NCBI GenBank assembly: GCA_943369575.1
Contig: CALRNP020000144.1
Coordinates: forward strand, 1 to 14,786
From: Azorhizobium sp943369575
GTDB lineage: Bacteria > Pseudomonadota > Alphaproteobacteria > Rhizobiales > Xanthobacteraceae
Reading direction: 5' to 3'
DNA: 14,786 nucleotides
Shown here: positions 7,039-13,647 of the stretch, one piece after another
Layout: every line of letters starts with the position of its first letter
Position numbering within the stretch: the stretch's first letter is position 1
Notes under the pieces: generated by a model
Told to the model about the DNA's origin: nothing
The model's input: the letters and a program-made list of their open reading frames with translations, nothing else
The model's database searches: none
Translations under genes and position numbers: made by a program

Positions 7039-7540
7039 GGTAAGTGTGTTAATAAAATTGTGTTCGCCGTCACGAAAATCTACTATGATTTGATACATGT
7101 CAGCCCGATGTGTGCGCGCCCGAGGTGAAGGCACGGCGCTTCAGCGCTCACTGGCCCCAGCCGTTTCACCCCCCTCCCTGCCCTCCCCCGCAAGGGGGGA
7201 GGGGTCGCGGCCGGTGGGGTGGGGATGTTGCGCGGAACATTTGCGTCGTTGCAGGACTGGCGGAAGCCCGGCCGCGCGCGCAACGCGCGCCCTCCCCCCT
7301 TGCGGGGGAGGGATGGGGAGGGGGGTGAAACGCGCTGGCGAAGAGAGCGTGCGAGACGAACGCGCGGTGGACAGCGCCAGCGCTGCCGCGAAGAGCGGGC
7401 AAGATGAGCGCGCAACGACATCCGCCATCGCGCCCGCACCAGAATGACGCGAGACGGCCGCTCAATGGACCTCCGCCATGGTTCTGACGAAGCGGGCACC
7501 CGAGACGCCCGCGCCAGCCGCCTCACCTCCGCCATCCCCC
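7039..7540. other. Intergenic region after the DUF262-HEPN cassette
   Basis: The first 55 bases or so remain AT-rich, and no clear intrinsic terminator follows the HEPN stop. GC content then jumps back. The 169-bp dyad repeat at 7163-7331 fills the centre. Bases 7332-7540 are GC-rich, with open frames on both strands but no recognisable protein, ribosome site or conserved motif; no gene is supported there. Confidence 0.55.
7163..7331. repeat. 169-bp composite palindromic intergenic repeat
   Basis: The outer arms of about 42 bp (7163-7204 and 7290-7331) are inverted copies that differ at only a few positions. Each starts or ends with GTTTCACCCCCC or its complement. Each arm also folds on itself through CCCTCCCCC-GCAA-GGGGGGAGGG, and a second nested inverted pair, CGCGGCCGG/CCGGCCGCG, lies at 7206-7214 and 7268-7276. 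Such C-run/G-run units are widespread in alphaproteobacterial intergenic DNA and behave like REP/BIME elements. No transposase is encoded. Confidence 0.8.
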
Positions 7541-9433
7541 TCACCCCAAATCCCCCGCCCGCCCGCGCCCCCCACGCGCCTCAATGCCCAGCGCCTTCAT
7601 GCGGGACGCCAGCGTCGTCGGCCGCAGGCCGAGGCGCTCGGCGGCGCCGCCCGCGCCCGAGACCTTGCCGCCGGCGGCCTCCAAAGCGGCGAGGATGCTG
7701 GCGCGGGTGCGGGCGCGGCGCTCGGATTCGGTCTCTAGATCCGCGCTGCGCAGCGCCGGGGCCGGGGCGAGCGGGGCGGCGGCGTCGGGCAGGTCAATAT
7801 GCAGGCGGCCGTTGCGGGCCAGGATGATCCCGCGCTCAATGACGTTCTGGAGTTCGCGCACATTGCCGGGCCAGGGATAGGCCATGAGCCGGCGCACATC
7901 GCCTTCGCTGAGCTGGAGCGCGGCACCGGCGGGCTTGCGCCGGGCGCCTTCCAGGAAATGCACGGCGAGAAGGGGAATGTCCTCGCGCCGCTCGCGCAAA
8001 GGCACGGATTCGATCGGCATCACGTCGAGGCGGTAGAACAGGTCTTCGCGAAAGCGGCCGGCGCGCACGGCGGCTTTCAAGTCGCGATTGGTGGCGGCGA
8101 TGATGCGCACGTCCACGGAGCGGGTGCGCTCCTCGCCGATGCGCTCGAACTGGCCCTCTTGCAGCACCCGTAGCAATTTGCTCTGCAATTCCAGCGGGAT
8201 CTCGCCCACTTCATCCAGGAACAGCGTGCCGCGATCGGCCAGTTCGAAGCGGCCGATGCGGTCGCGCAAGGCGCCGGTGAAGGCGCCGCGCACATGGCCG
8301 AAGAACTCGCTCTCGAACAGTTCGCGCGGAATGGCGGCGCAGTTGACCCGGATGAGCGGGCGCTCACCCCGCTCGCTGGCGTCATGGATGGCGCGGGCGA
8401 TCAATTCCTTGCCGGTGCCGCTCTCGCCGGTGATCAGCACGGTGGCGTCGGTGGGGGCCACCAGATCCACCTGGCGCAGCAGTTTCTGGATCGCCTCGGA
8501 CCTGCCGATGATGCCGCGATGGCTGCCCTCGGCGCGGATTTCCTCTTGCAGATAGGCATTTTCCAGCTCCAGCCGCTCGCGCAGATGGTCCACTTCGGCC
8601 AGAGCCGCATGGAGTTGCTCGGTGGCCTCGCGCTTCTGGGTGACATCGCGGAACACCACCACGGCGCCGATCAGCACGCCACGATCCCGCAACGGCGTGG
8701 AGGTGTATTCCACCCACACCGGCTTGCCGGAGCGATGCCAGAACACCTCGTTTTCCACGTGATGCACGGCGCCGTCGCGGAAGGCGGCATAGATCGGGCA
8801 GGCCTCGTGGGGATAATGGGCGCCGTCATGGTGGTGGTGGTGGACCATGGCGTGCATGTCGCGGCCGATCATTTCCTCGGCGGTCCAGCCCAAGATCTGC
8901 TCGGCGGCGGGATTGACGAAGGTGGTCTTGCCCTCCGCATTCACCCCATAGATGCCCTCGCCGACGGCGCGCAGGATGAGGCGGTTTTCCCGCTCGATAT
9001 CCTCGAAGAAGCGGTCCACCCGCTGCCATTCCGCCAGCCCCTCGCGCATGAAGGTCTCGGCATCGGCATCGAGATCGCGGCGGCGGCGGGCGTCGAGATC
9101 GCTCAAGGTCAGCATCAGCAGCCGCTGCCCGCCCAGGCGCATCAGTGTGCCGGCGGCTTCCAGGGTCAGCAGATGGCCGGCGGCATGTTGGGCGGCGAGG
9201 GCGCGGGTCCAATAGGCGCCCTTTTCCAGCACCGCTTGGGTGAAGACGATCACCGCCGGGGTCTGGCCGGGGTGGAGGTCGAACACCGTCAGCGCGGTGA
9301 GTGCCGCCGGCTCGAACCCCAGCAAAGCGCAGGCGGCGGGATTGGCGGCGCGGATGCGCGCGCTCTCGAGGTCGATCACCAGCACCGCCTCGGGCGCGGC
9401 ATCGAAAGCGGGGCCGAAGGGAGCGAGCGGCAT
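7541..9433 (-). CDS. Sigma-54-dependent transcriptional activator, PAS-PAS-AAA+-Fis type
   Basis: The protein has 630 residues. A first PAS-like domain covers about 10-115. A second covers about 150-270 and carries a run of five His (198-202) followed by D-G and a later H-E-A-C-P-I-Y. A short coiled linker (270-300) leads to the AAA+ sigma-54 domain (about 308-540). This has Walker A G-E-S-G-T-G-K-E (336-343), the sigma-54 contact loop G-A-F-T-G-A (383-388), Walker B L-F-L-D-E (404-408) and W-P-G-N-V-R-E-L (521-528). A Fis-type helix-turn-helix lies at about 590-617. There is no response-regulator receiver domain, so a signal sensed through the PAS domains is expected rather than phosphorylation. 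It is divergent from the cyanate operon, with a -24/-12 promoter and three dyads between them, so it very probably activates that operon. The start at 9433 has a GGAA ribosome site and places PAS1 right at the N-terminus. Confidence 0.93.
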   Translation of the reverse strand: MPLAPFGPAFDAAPEAVLVIDLESARIRAANPAACALLGFEPAALTALTVFDLHPGQTPAVIVFTQAVLEKGAYWTRALAAQHAAGHLLTLEAAGTLMRLGGQRLLMLTLSDLDARRRRDLDADAETFMREGLAEWQRVDRFFEDIERENRLILRAVGEGIYGVNAEGKTTFVNPAAEQILGWTAEEMIGRDMHAMVHHHHHDGAHYPHEACPIYAAFRDGAVHHVENEVFWHRSGKPVWVEYTSTPLRDRGVLIGAVVVFRDVTQKREATEQLHAALAEVDHLRERLELENAYLQEEIRAEGSHRGIIGRSEAIQKLLRQVDLVAPTDATVLITGESGTGKELIARAIHDASERGERPLIRVNCAAIPRELFESEFFGHVRGAFTGALRDRIGRFELADRGTLFLDEVGEIPLELQSKLLRVLQEGQFERIGEERTRSVDVRIIAATNRDLKAAVRAGRFREDLFYRLDVMPIESVPLRERREDIPLLAVHFLEGARRKPAGAALQLSEGDVRRLMAYPWPGNVRELQNVIERGIILARNGRLHIDLPDAAAPLAPAPALRSADLETESERRARTRASILAALEAAGGKVSGAGGAAERLGLRPTTLASRMKALGIEARGGRGRAGDLG

Positions 9434-9466
9434 GGGCGAGTTCCGAGCGAGCGTCTGCGCACAATA

Positions 9467-9516
9467 ACGAAAAATCGTAACTGAGAAACGAAATTTCGGT
9501 AATTCCGAAAAGTCGT
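9467..9516. promoter_or_regulatory. Three phased dyads, probable enhancer (UAS) for the sigma-54 activator
   Basis: ACGAAAAATCGT (9467-9478), ACGAAATTTCGG (9488-9499) and CCGAAAAGTCGT (9505-9516) share the pattern CGA-N4-TCG with an A-rich centre. Their centres are 21 and 17 bp apart. They lie about 90-130 bp upstream of the start predicted for the cyanate operon, the normal place for enhancer-binding proteins. An alternative dyad, TTCGG-TAATT-CCGAA (9495-9509), bridges copies two and three. The stretch is AT-rich against GC-rich flanks. Confidence 0.62.
9474..9502 (-). promoter_or_regulatory. Possible sigma-70 promoter of the sigma-54 activator gene
   Basis: On the minus strand TTACCG (9502-9497) and TACGAT (9479-9474) are 17 bp apart, giving a start near 9467 and a leader of about 34 nt. 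Both hexamers are imperfect. They overlap the first two CGA-N4-TCG dyads, so a protein bound there would be expected to repress this promoter (autoregulation, inferred). Confidence 0.35.
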
Positions 9517-9575
9517 GAATGGGTCATGCCGCCGCAACCGCTTGCCGCGCCTCACCTTGGCTTGCGGGCCCGAAA

Positions 9576-9590
9576 TGGCACGGCGCTTGC
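9576..9590 (+). promoter_or_regulatory. Sigma-54 (RpoN) -24/-12 promoter of the cyanate operon
   Basis: The sequence is TGGCACG-GCGC-TTGC, matching the RpoN consensus TGGCACG-N4-TTGC at every fixed position. Transcription should start near 9602, about 58 bp before the binding-protein ATG. A sigma-54 activator gene adjacent and an upstream dyad array strengthen the call. Confidence 0.88.
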
Positions 9591-9659
9591 GTAGGGGAAT
9601 GGAGATATCCGGCCCCACGGCCTTCGGCCCTCAGGGCGCAACCCAAAGCGAGGCGGTTC

Positions 9660-11027
9660 ATGGCGAGCTTCGATCCCACCCGGCGCGGTTCAAGGTTCTT
9701 CTCCAGCGGCTGCGCCTGCGGCCGGCATGCCTCGCAAGGCGAACACGACCGCGCCTTTGCCGTCACCACAGCGGGCGAGGACACGCTCTATTCCAGCACG
9801 GTGGAAGCCGCCGTGCTGCGGGCGGTGGTGCCGCACGGCCCCACCCGCCGCAGCTTCCTCTCCGCCGTGGGCGCCGGCACGGCGCTGGCGGCCATCGGCC
9901 AGTTCCTGCCGCTGGGCTCGGTGAGCGATGCGTTTGCCCAAGGGGCGGGGGCGCTGGAGAAGAAGGATCTGAAGATCGGCTTCATCCCCATCACCTGCGC
10001 CACCCCCATCATCATGGCCCATCCGCTTGGCTTCTATAGCAAGCAGGGGCTCAATGTGGACATCATCAAGACCGCCGGCTGGGCGGTGATCCGCGATAAG
10101 ACCATCAACAAGGAATATGACGCCGCCCACATGCTGGCGCCCATGCCCATCGCCATCTCCATGGGCGTGGGATCGCAGCCGACGCCTTATGTCATTCCGG
10201 CCATCGAGAACATCAACGGCCAGGCCATCACCTTGGCCATGAAGCACAAGGACAAGCGCGACCCCAAGATGTGGAAGGGGTTCAAGCTGGCGGTGCCGTT
10301 CGATTACTCCATGCATGCCTATCTGCTGCGCTATTATCTGGCGGAGCATGGCGTCGACCCCGATGCGGATCTGCAGATCCGCTCGGTGCCGCCGCCGGAA
10401 ATGGTCGCCAATCTGCGGGCCGGCAATATCGACGGATATCTCGGCCCCGACCCGTTCAATCAGCGGGCGGTCTATGACGGGGTGGGCTTCATCCACTTGC
10501 TGTCCAAGGAATTGTGGGACGGTCATCCCTGCTGCGCGTTTGCCGCCAGCCAGGATTTCGTCACCCAGGCGCCGAACACCTTCCATGCGCTGGCGAAAGC
10601 CATCATCGATGCCACCGCCTATGCCCAGAAGGCGGAAAACCGCAAGGGCATCGCCGAGGCCATCGCCCCGGCCAATTATCTCAACCAGCCGCAGATCGTT
10701 CTTGAGCAGATCCTCACCGGCACCTATGCGGACGGCCTCGGCGCGGTGAAGACCGATCCCAACCGCATCGCCTTCGATGCCTTCCCCTATGACGCCTTCG
10801 CCATCTGGATCCTCACCCAGATGAAGCGCTGGGGGCAGGTGCGGGGCGAGGTGGATTATGCCGGCATCGCCAAGCAGGTGTTCCTGGCCACCGGCACCGC
10901 CGATCTGATGAAGGAGCTGGGCCAGACCCCGCCCACGGGCAAGAAGACCATCGTGGTCATGGGCAAGGCGTTCGATGCCGCCAAGCCCGATGATTATGTC
11001 GCCAGCTTCGCCATCAAGCGGAGCTGA
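9660..11027 (+). CDS. cynA: Cyanate ABC transporter substrate-binding protein (NitT/TauT, NrtA/CmpA-like), Tat-exported
   Basis: The protein has 455 residues. It has an unusual N-terminal extension (1-60) with C18-A-C20-G-R-H23 and H29. A twin-arginine signal follows, T-R63-R64... read as T-R-R-S-F-L at 62-67, with a hydrophobic stretch and A-F-A-Q at 91-94. The mature domain begins with L-K-I-G-F-I-P-I-T-C-A-T-P-I-I-M-A, the typical opening of NrtA/CmpA/SsuA-like binding proteins, and carries Y-L-G-P-D-P-F-N-Q in the second lobe. Such proteins bind nitrate, bicarbonate, cyanate or sulfonates in the periplasm. Cyanate is inferred here from the cyanase gene at the operon's end. The ATG at 9660 has GAGGCGG about 5 nt upstream and lies 58 bp after the predicted sigma-54 start. 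The frame is open farther upstream, but that part precedes the transcript. The permease gene starts 2 bp after the stop. Confidence 0.88.
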   Translation: MASFDPTRRGSRFFSSGCACGRHASQGEHDRAFAVTTAGEDTLYSSTVEAAVLRAVVPHGPTRRSFLSAVGAGTALAAIGQFLPLGSVSDAFAQGAGALEKKDLKIGFIPITCATPIIMAHPLGFYSKQGLNVDIIKTAGWAVIRDKTINKEYDAAHMLAPMPIAISMGVGSQPTPYVIPAIENINGQAITLAMKHKDKRDPKMWKGFKLAVPFDYSMHAYLLRYYLAEHGVDPDADLQIRSVPPPEMVANLRAGNIDGYLGPDPFNQRAVYDGVGFIHLLSKELWDGHPCCAFAASQDFVTQAPNTFHALAKAIIDATAYAQKAENRKGIAEAIAPANYLNQPQIVLEQILTGTYADGLGAVKTDPNRIAFDAFPYDAFAIWILTQMKRWGQVRGEVDYAGIAKQVFLATGTADLMKELGQTPPTGKKTIVVMGKAFDAAKPDDYVASFAIKRS

Positions 11028-11029
11028 GC

Positions 11030-11887
11030 ATGGCGGTTTCGTCGGGTGTCTCGTTCGGCCTGCGTGCCCGCGCGCTGCTGGTCTCGGTTCTGCTGCTGGG
11101 CGGGTTTCTGCTCGCCTGGCATGTGGCGGTCAGCGGCACCTCGGCCACGCAGGCCATGGATCCGGAATATGCCAAGCTCATGGGCATGAGCGCCACCCAG
11201 GGCAAATCCAACATGCCGGGGCCGCTGGATGTGGGTGCGACCCTGTGGAAGCACCTCTCCAACCCGTTCTATGACAATGGGCCGAACGACAAGGGCCTCG
11301 GCATCCAATTGGCCTATTCCATAGCCCGGGTGAGCATCGGCTATATGCTGGCGGCGCTGGTGGCGATCCCTTTGGGCTTTCTCATCGGCATGTCGCCCTT
11401 GATGAACAAGGCGCTGGACCCGTTCATCCAGGTGCTGAAACCCATCTCGCCTTTGGCCTGGATGCCTTTGGCGCTCTACACCATCAAGGATTCCACCCTC
11501 TCCTCCATCTTCGTCATCTTCATCTGCGCCATCTGGCCCATGCTGCTGAACACCGCGTTTGGCGTCGCCAATGTGCGCAAGGAGTGGCTGAACGTCGCCC
11601 GCACCCTGGAGGTGGGGACGTTGCGCCGCGCCTTCACCGTCATCCTGCCCGCCGCCGCCCCCACCATCCTCACCGGCATGCGCATTTCCATCGGCATCGC
11701 CTGGCTGGTGATCGTGGCGGCGGAGATGCTCGTGGGCGGCACCGGCATCGGCTATTTCGTGTGGAACGAATGGAACAACCTCTCCATCGCCAATGTGATC
11801 GTCTCGATCCTGGTGATCGGCCTCGTGGGCATGGCGCTGGACCAGGTGCTGGCCGGCATCGCCCGTCTCGTGACCTATCCGGAGTGA
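11030..11887 (+). CDS. cynB: Cyanate ABC transporter permease (NrtB/CmpB/SsuC-like)
   Basis: The protein has 285 residues. A first membrane helix (about 14-33) is followed by a periplasmic segment of about 60 residues rich in polar residues, as in NrtB/CmpB proteins. The BPD_transp_1 domain with five further helices covers about 95-280. The cytoplasmic EAA-type loop that contacts the ATPase is visible as E-W-L-N-V-A-R-T-L-E-V-G followed by I-L-P-A-A-A-P near 185-215. Gene order (binding protein, permease, ATPase, cyanase) and gaps of 2 and 4 bp show a tight operon. Nitrate or bicarbonate transporters share this architecture, so cyanate specificity rests on context. The ATG at 11030 is the only start that fits the spacing. 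Confidence 0.88.
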   Translation: MAVSSGVSFGLRARALLVSVLLLGGFLLAWHVAVSGTSATQAMDPEYAKLMGMSATQGKSNMPGPLDVGATLWKHLSNPFYDNGPNDKGLGIQLAYSIARVSIGYMLAALVAIPLGFLIGMSPLMNKALDPFIQVLKPISPLAWMPLALYTIKDSTLSSIFVIFICAIWPMLLNTAFGVANVRKEWLNVARTLEVGTLRRAFTVILPAAAPTILTGMRISIGIAWLVIVAAEMLVGGTGIGYFVWNEWNNLSIANVIVSILVIGLVGMALDQVLAGIARLVTYPE

Positions 11888-11891
11888 GGCC

Positions 11892-12773
11892 ATGAGCGAG
11901 CGCTATCTCTCCATGGAGGGCATCGCCCGCCATTTCGATTCGCCCAAGGGCCGCACCACGGTGTTCGAGGATCTGTGGTTCTCCATGAACAAGGGGGATT
12001 TTGCCTGCATCATCGGCCATTCCGGCTGCGGCAAGACCACGGTGCTGAACATCCTCGCCGGCCTCGATGCCCCCGACGAGGGCGCGGTGGTGGTGGACGG
12101 CAAGGCCATCGAGGGGCCGGCGCTGGACCGCGCCGTCATCTTCCAGAGCCACGCTTTGCTGCCGTGGAAGACCGTGCTCGGCAATGTCGCCTATGCGGTG
12201 TCCTCCCGCCATCGCGACTGGTCGCGCGATCAAGTGCGCGCCCATGCCCTGCGCTTCATCGAGGTGGTGGGGCTGAAGGGCGCCGAGCATAAGAAGCCGG
12301 CCGAACTCTCCGGCGGCATGAAGCAGCGGGTCGGCATCGCCCGCGCGCTGTCCATCGAGCCGAAGATGCTGCTGATGGACGAGCCGTTCTCGGCGCTCGA
12401 TGCCCTCACCCGCGGCACGCTGCAGGACGAGGTGCGGCGCATCTGCCTCCAGACCGGGCAGACGGTATTCATGATTACGCATGATGTGGACGAGGCGATT
12501 TATCTCGCCGATCGCATCGTGCTGATGACCAACGGCCCGCAGGCCTGCGTCGCCGAGATCGTGGAGAACCCGCTGCCCCGCGACCGCCGCCGGCTGGATC
12601 TGCACAAGCAGCCGGACTTCTACGCGGTGCGCAACCATCTGATCGACTTTCTGGTGGAGCGCTCGCGCACCTTCAAGGACGCGCTGCCGCCCGATTACGA
12701 CCGCCGCCGCCCGCCGGTGGTGCGCCCCACCCACAGTGCCCCGCCGCCGCCGGACGGCGTGAAGGCGGCCTGA
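11892..12773 (+). CDS. cynD: Cyanate ABC transporter ATP-binding protein (NrtD/SsuB-like)
   Basis: The protein has 293 residues, a little longer than single-domain NitT/TauT ATPases (about 260). Walker A is G-H-S-G-C-G-K-T-T (42-50), the Q-loop is Q85, the signature is L-S-G-G-M-K-Q (139-145), Walker B is M-L-L-M-D-E (159-164) and the switch His is H197. The H-S-G-C-G-K-T-T and L-P-W-K-T-V-L-G-N-V segments are typical of the nitrate/taurine class. A Pro/Arg-rich tail (about 268-293) has no known role. It energises import through the CynB pore on the inner face of the membrane. It starts 4 bp after the permease stop, and 36 bp separate it from cynS. Confidence 0.9.
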   Translation: MSERYLSMEGIARHFDSPKGRTTVFEDLWFSMNKGDFACIIGHSGCGKTTVLNILAGLDAPDEGAVVVDGKAIEGPALDRAVIFQSHALLPWKTVLGNVAYAVSSRHRDWSRDQVRAHALRFIEVVGLKGAEHKKPAELSGGMKQRVGIARALSIEPKMLLMDEPFSALDALTRGTLQDEVRRICLQTGQTVFMITHDVDEAIYLADRIVLMTNGPQACVAEIVENPLPRDRRRLDLHKQPDFYAVRNHLIDFLVERSRTFKDALPPDYDRRRPPVVRPTHSAPPPPDGVKAA

Positions 12774-12809
12774 ACTGCCACCTGAATGCGAGACCACAGG
12801 AGAGACGCC

Positions 12810-13292
12810 ATGAAGCGCGAAGAGCTGACCGAAAAGATTCTCGACATCAAGCGCGAGAAGGGCTGGACCTGGAAGCACATCACCAATGAGATCGGCGGCA
12901 TGTCGCCGGTGCTGGTGGTGGGCGCGCTGCTGGGTCAAATGAAACTGGTGAAGCCGCTGGCCAAGGCGGCGGCGGAATTGTTCGGCCTCTCGGAAGTCGA
13001 AGAGCGCATGCTGAATGAGGTACCGTACCGTGGTGCCCCCATGCCGCCCACCGACCCGCTGATCTACCGCTTTTACGAGATGGTGATGGTGAATGGCCCG
13101 GCGTGGAAGGCGCTGATCGAGGAAGAGTTCGGCGACGGCATCATGTCGGCCATCGATTTCGACATCGAAATCGGCCGTTTGGAGCACCCGAAGGGAGATA
13201 GGGTGAAAATCGCCATGTCAGGAAAATTCCTGCCGTATAAATATTACGGCGCTGAACAAGGCACGCCGGAATACGGCTTCAAGGAAGCTTGA
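12810..13292 (+). CDS. cynS: Cyanate hydratase (cyanase)
   Basis: The protein has 160 residues, against 156 in E. coli. It catalyses the bicarbonate-dependent decomposition of cyanate to ammonia and CO2 as a cytoplasmic homodecamer. The N-terminal helical domain (about 1-75) is followed by the catalytic domain with Y-R-F-Y-E-M and F-G-D-G-I-M-S-A-I-D-F. The catalytic residues match in identity and spacing: R87, E90 and S113 for R96, E99 and S122. The C-terminus carries an extra G-A-E-Q-G-T-P-E-Y-G-F tail. The ATG at 12810 is preceded by AGGAGA at about 5 nt; an in-frame ATG at 12786 lies upstream of that site and is unlikely. It is the last gene of the operon, with a terminator 44 bp later. 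No carbonic anhydrase gene to supply bicarbonate, as in E. coli cynT, is present beside it. Confidence 0.97.
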   Translation: MKREELTEKILDIKREKGWTWKHITNEIGGMSPVLVVGALLGQMKLVKPLAKAAAELFGLSEVEERMLNEVPYRGAPMPPTDPLIYRFYEMVMVNGPAWKALIEEEFGDGIMSAIDFDIEIGRLEHPKGDRVKIAMSGKFLPYKYYGAEQGTPEYGFKEA

Positions 13293-13335
13293 TGTGTTTT
13301 AACGGCGGGGCTCGGTCCTGCGGGGGAACGAGGAG

Positions 13336-13374
13336 AGGGGTGCGGAGCGCAAGTTCCGCGCCCCTTTCTGTTTT
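13336..13374 (+). terminator. Rho-independent terminator of the cyanate operon
   Basis: An 11-bp stem (13336-13346 with 13355-13365, one U-G pair) closes an 8-base loop and is followed by TTCTGTTTT. It lies 43 bp after the cynS stop. Confidence 0.85.
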
Positions 13375-13395
13375 CAGCGCAAAGGGTTAGGGCGC

Positions 13396-13450
13396 TAGAG
13401 CACGCGCCGATCAGCTTGCAACGCAAGCTGATCGGACAACGCGTTCTCTA
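13396..13450. repeat. 55-bp palindromic repeat, copy 1 (CCGATCAGCTTGC type)
   Basis: Perfect inner arms of 13 bp (13407-13419 and 13423-13435) flank AAC. Outer arms TAGAGCACGCG and CGCGTTCTCTA pair with one mismatch. The whole element could fold into a long hairpin. It shares its layout with copy 2, nine bases downstream. Confidence 0.75.
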
Positions 13451-13459
13451 TCACCAAGT

Positions 13460-13511
13460 TAGAGGGCGATTCACCGATCAGATTGATTCAATCTGATCGG
13501 ATCGCGCTCTA
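13460..13511. repeat. 52-bp palindromic repeat, copy 2 (CCGATCAGATTGA type)
   Basis: Perfect inner arms of 13 bp (13474-13486 and 13488-13500) surround a single T. Outer arms TAGAGGGCGAT and ATCGCGCTCTA pair with one mismatch. The CCGATCAG...CTGATCGG core and TAGAG...CTCTA ends are shared with copy 1, but the stem centres differ in both strands, so pairing has been kept while the bases changed. Confidence 0.78.
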
Positions 13512-13535
13512 GCTGGCCGCGCGCGTCCTGACGGC

Positions 13536-13647
13536 TCGTCATGCCCGGGCTTGTCCCGGGCATCCACGCGGTGCGGTTGTCCTGCGCCTTCTAAAGTTCT
13601 CACCGTCGGTGCGGCGTGGATGGCCGGGACAAGCCCGGCCATGACGA
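13536..13647. repeat. 112-bp GTCATG...CTTGTCCC inverted repeat element
   Basis: The 34-bp outer arms (13536-13569 and 13614-13647) are inverted copies with about two mismatches. Each arm contains GGGCTTGTCCC or its complement, itself a small dyad. Translations of this unit are often misannotated as short proteins (M-A-G-L-V-P-A-I-H, D-K-P-G-H-D), both of which appear here on the minus strand. The copy at 5232-5300 is related. Confidence 0.8.

Noticed and set aside
7083..7544. Several overlapping 60-150-codon frames around the 169-bp palindrome
   Set aside because: Their S-P-L-A-G-E-G-W-G and P-P-C-G-G-G segments are translations of the repeat arms. No conserved protein or ribosome site is present.
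8294..9484. 396-codon plus-strand frame opposite the sigma-54 activator
   Set aside because: No recognisable motif. The minus strand carries the full PAS-AAA+-HTH protein with every diagnostic motif.
11670..13187. 505-codon minus-strand frame across cynB, cynD and cynS
   Set aside because: Shadow of three confidently identified plus-strand genes. It has His/Arg/Gly-rich content without domains and no ribosome site of note.
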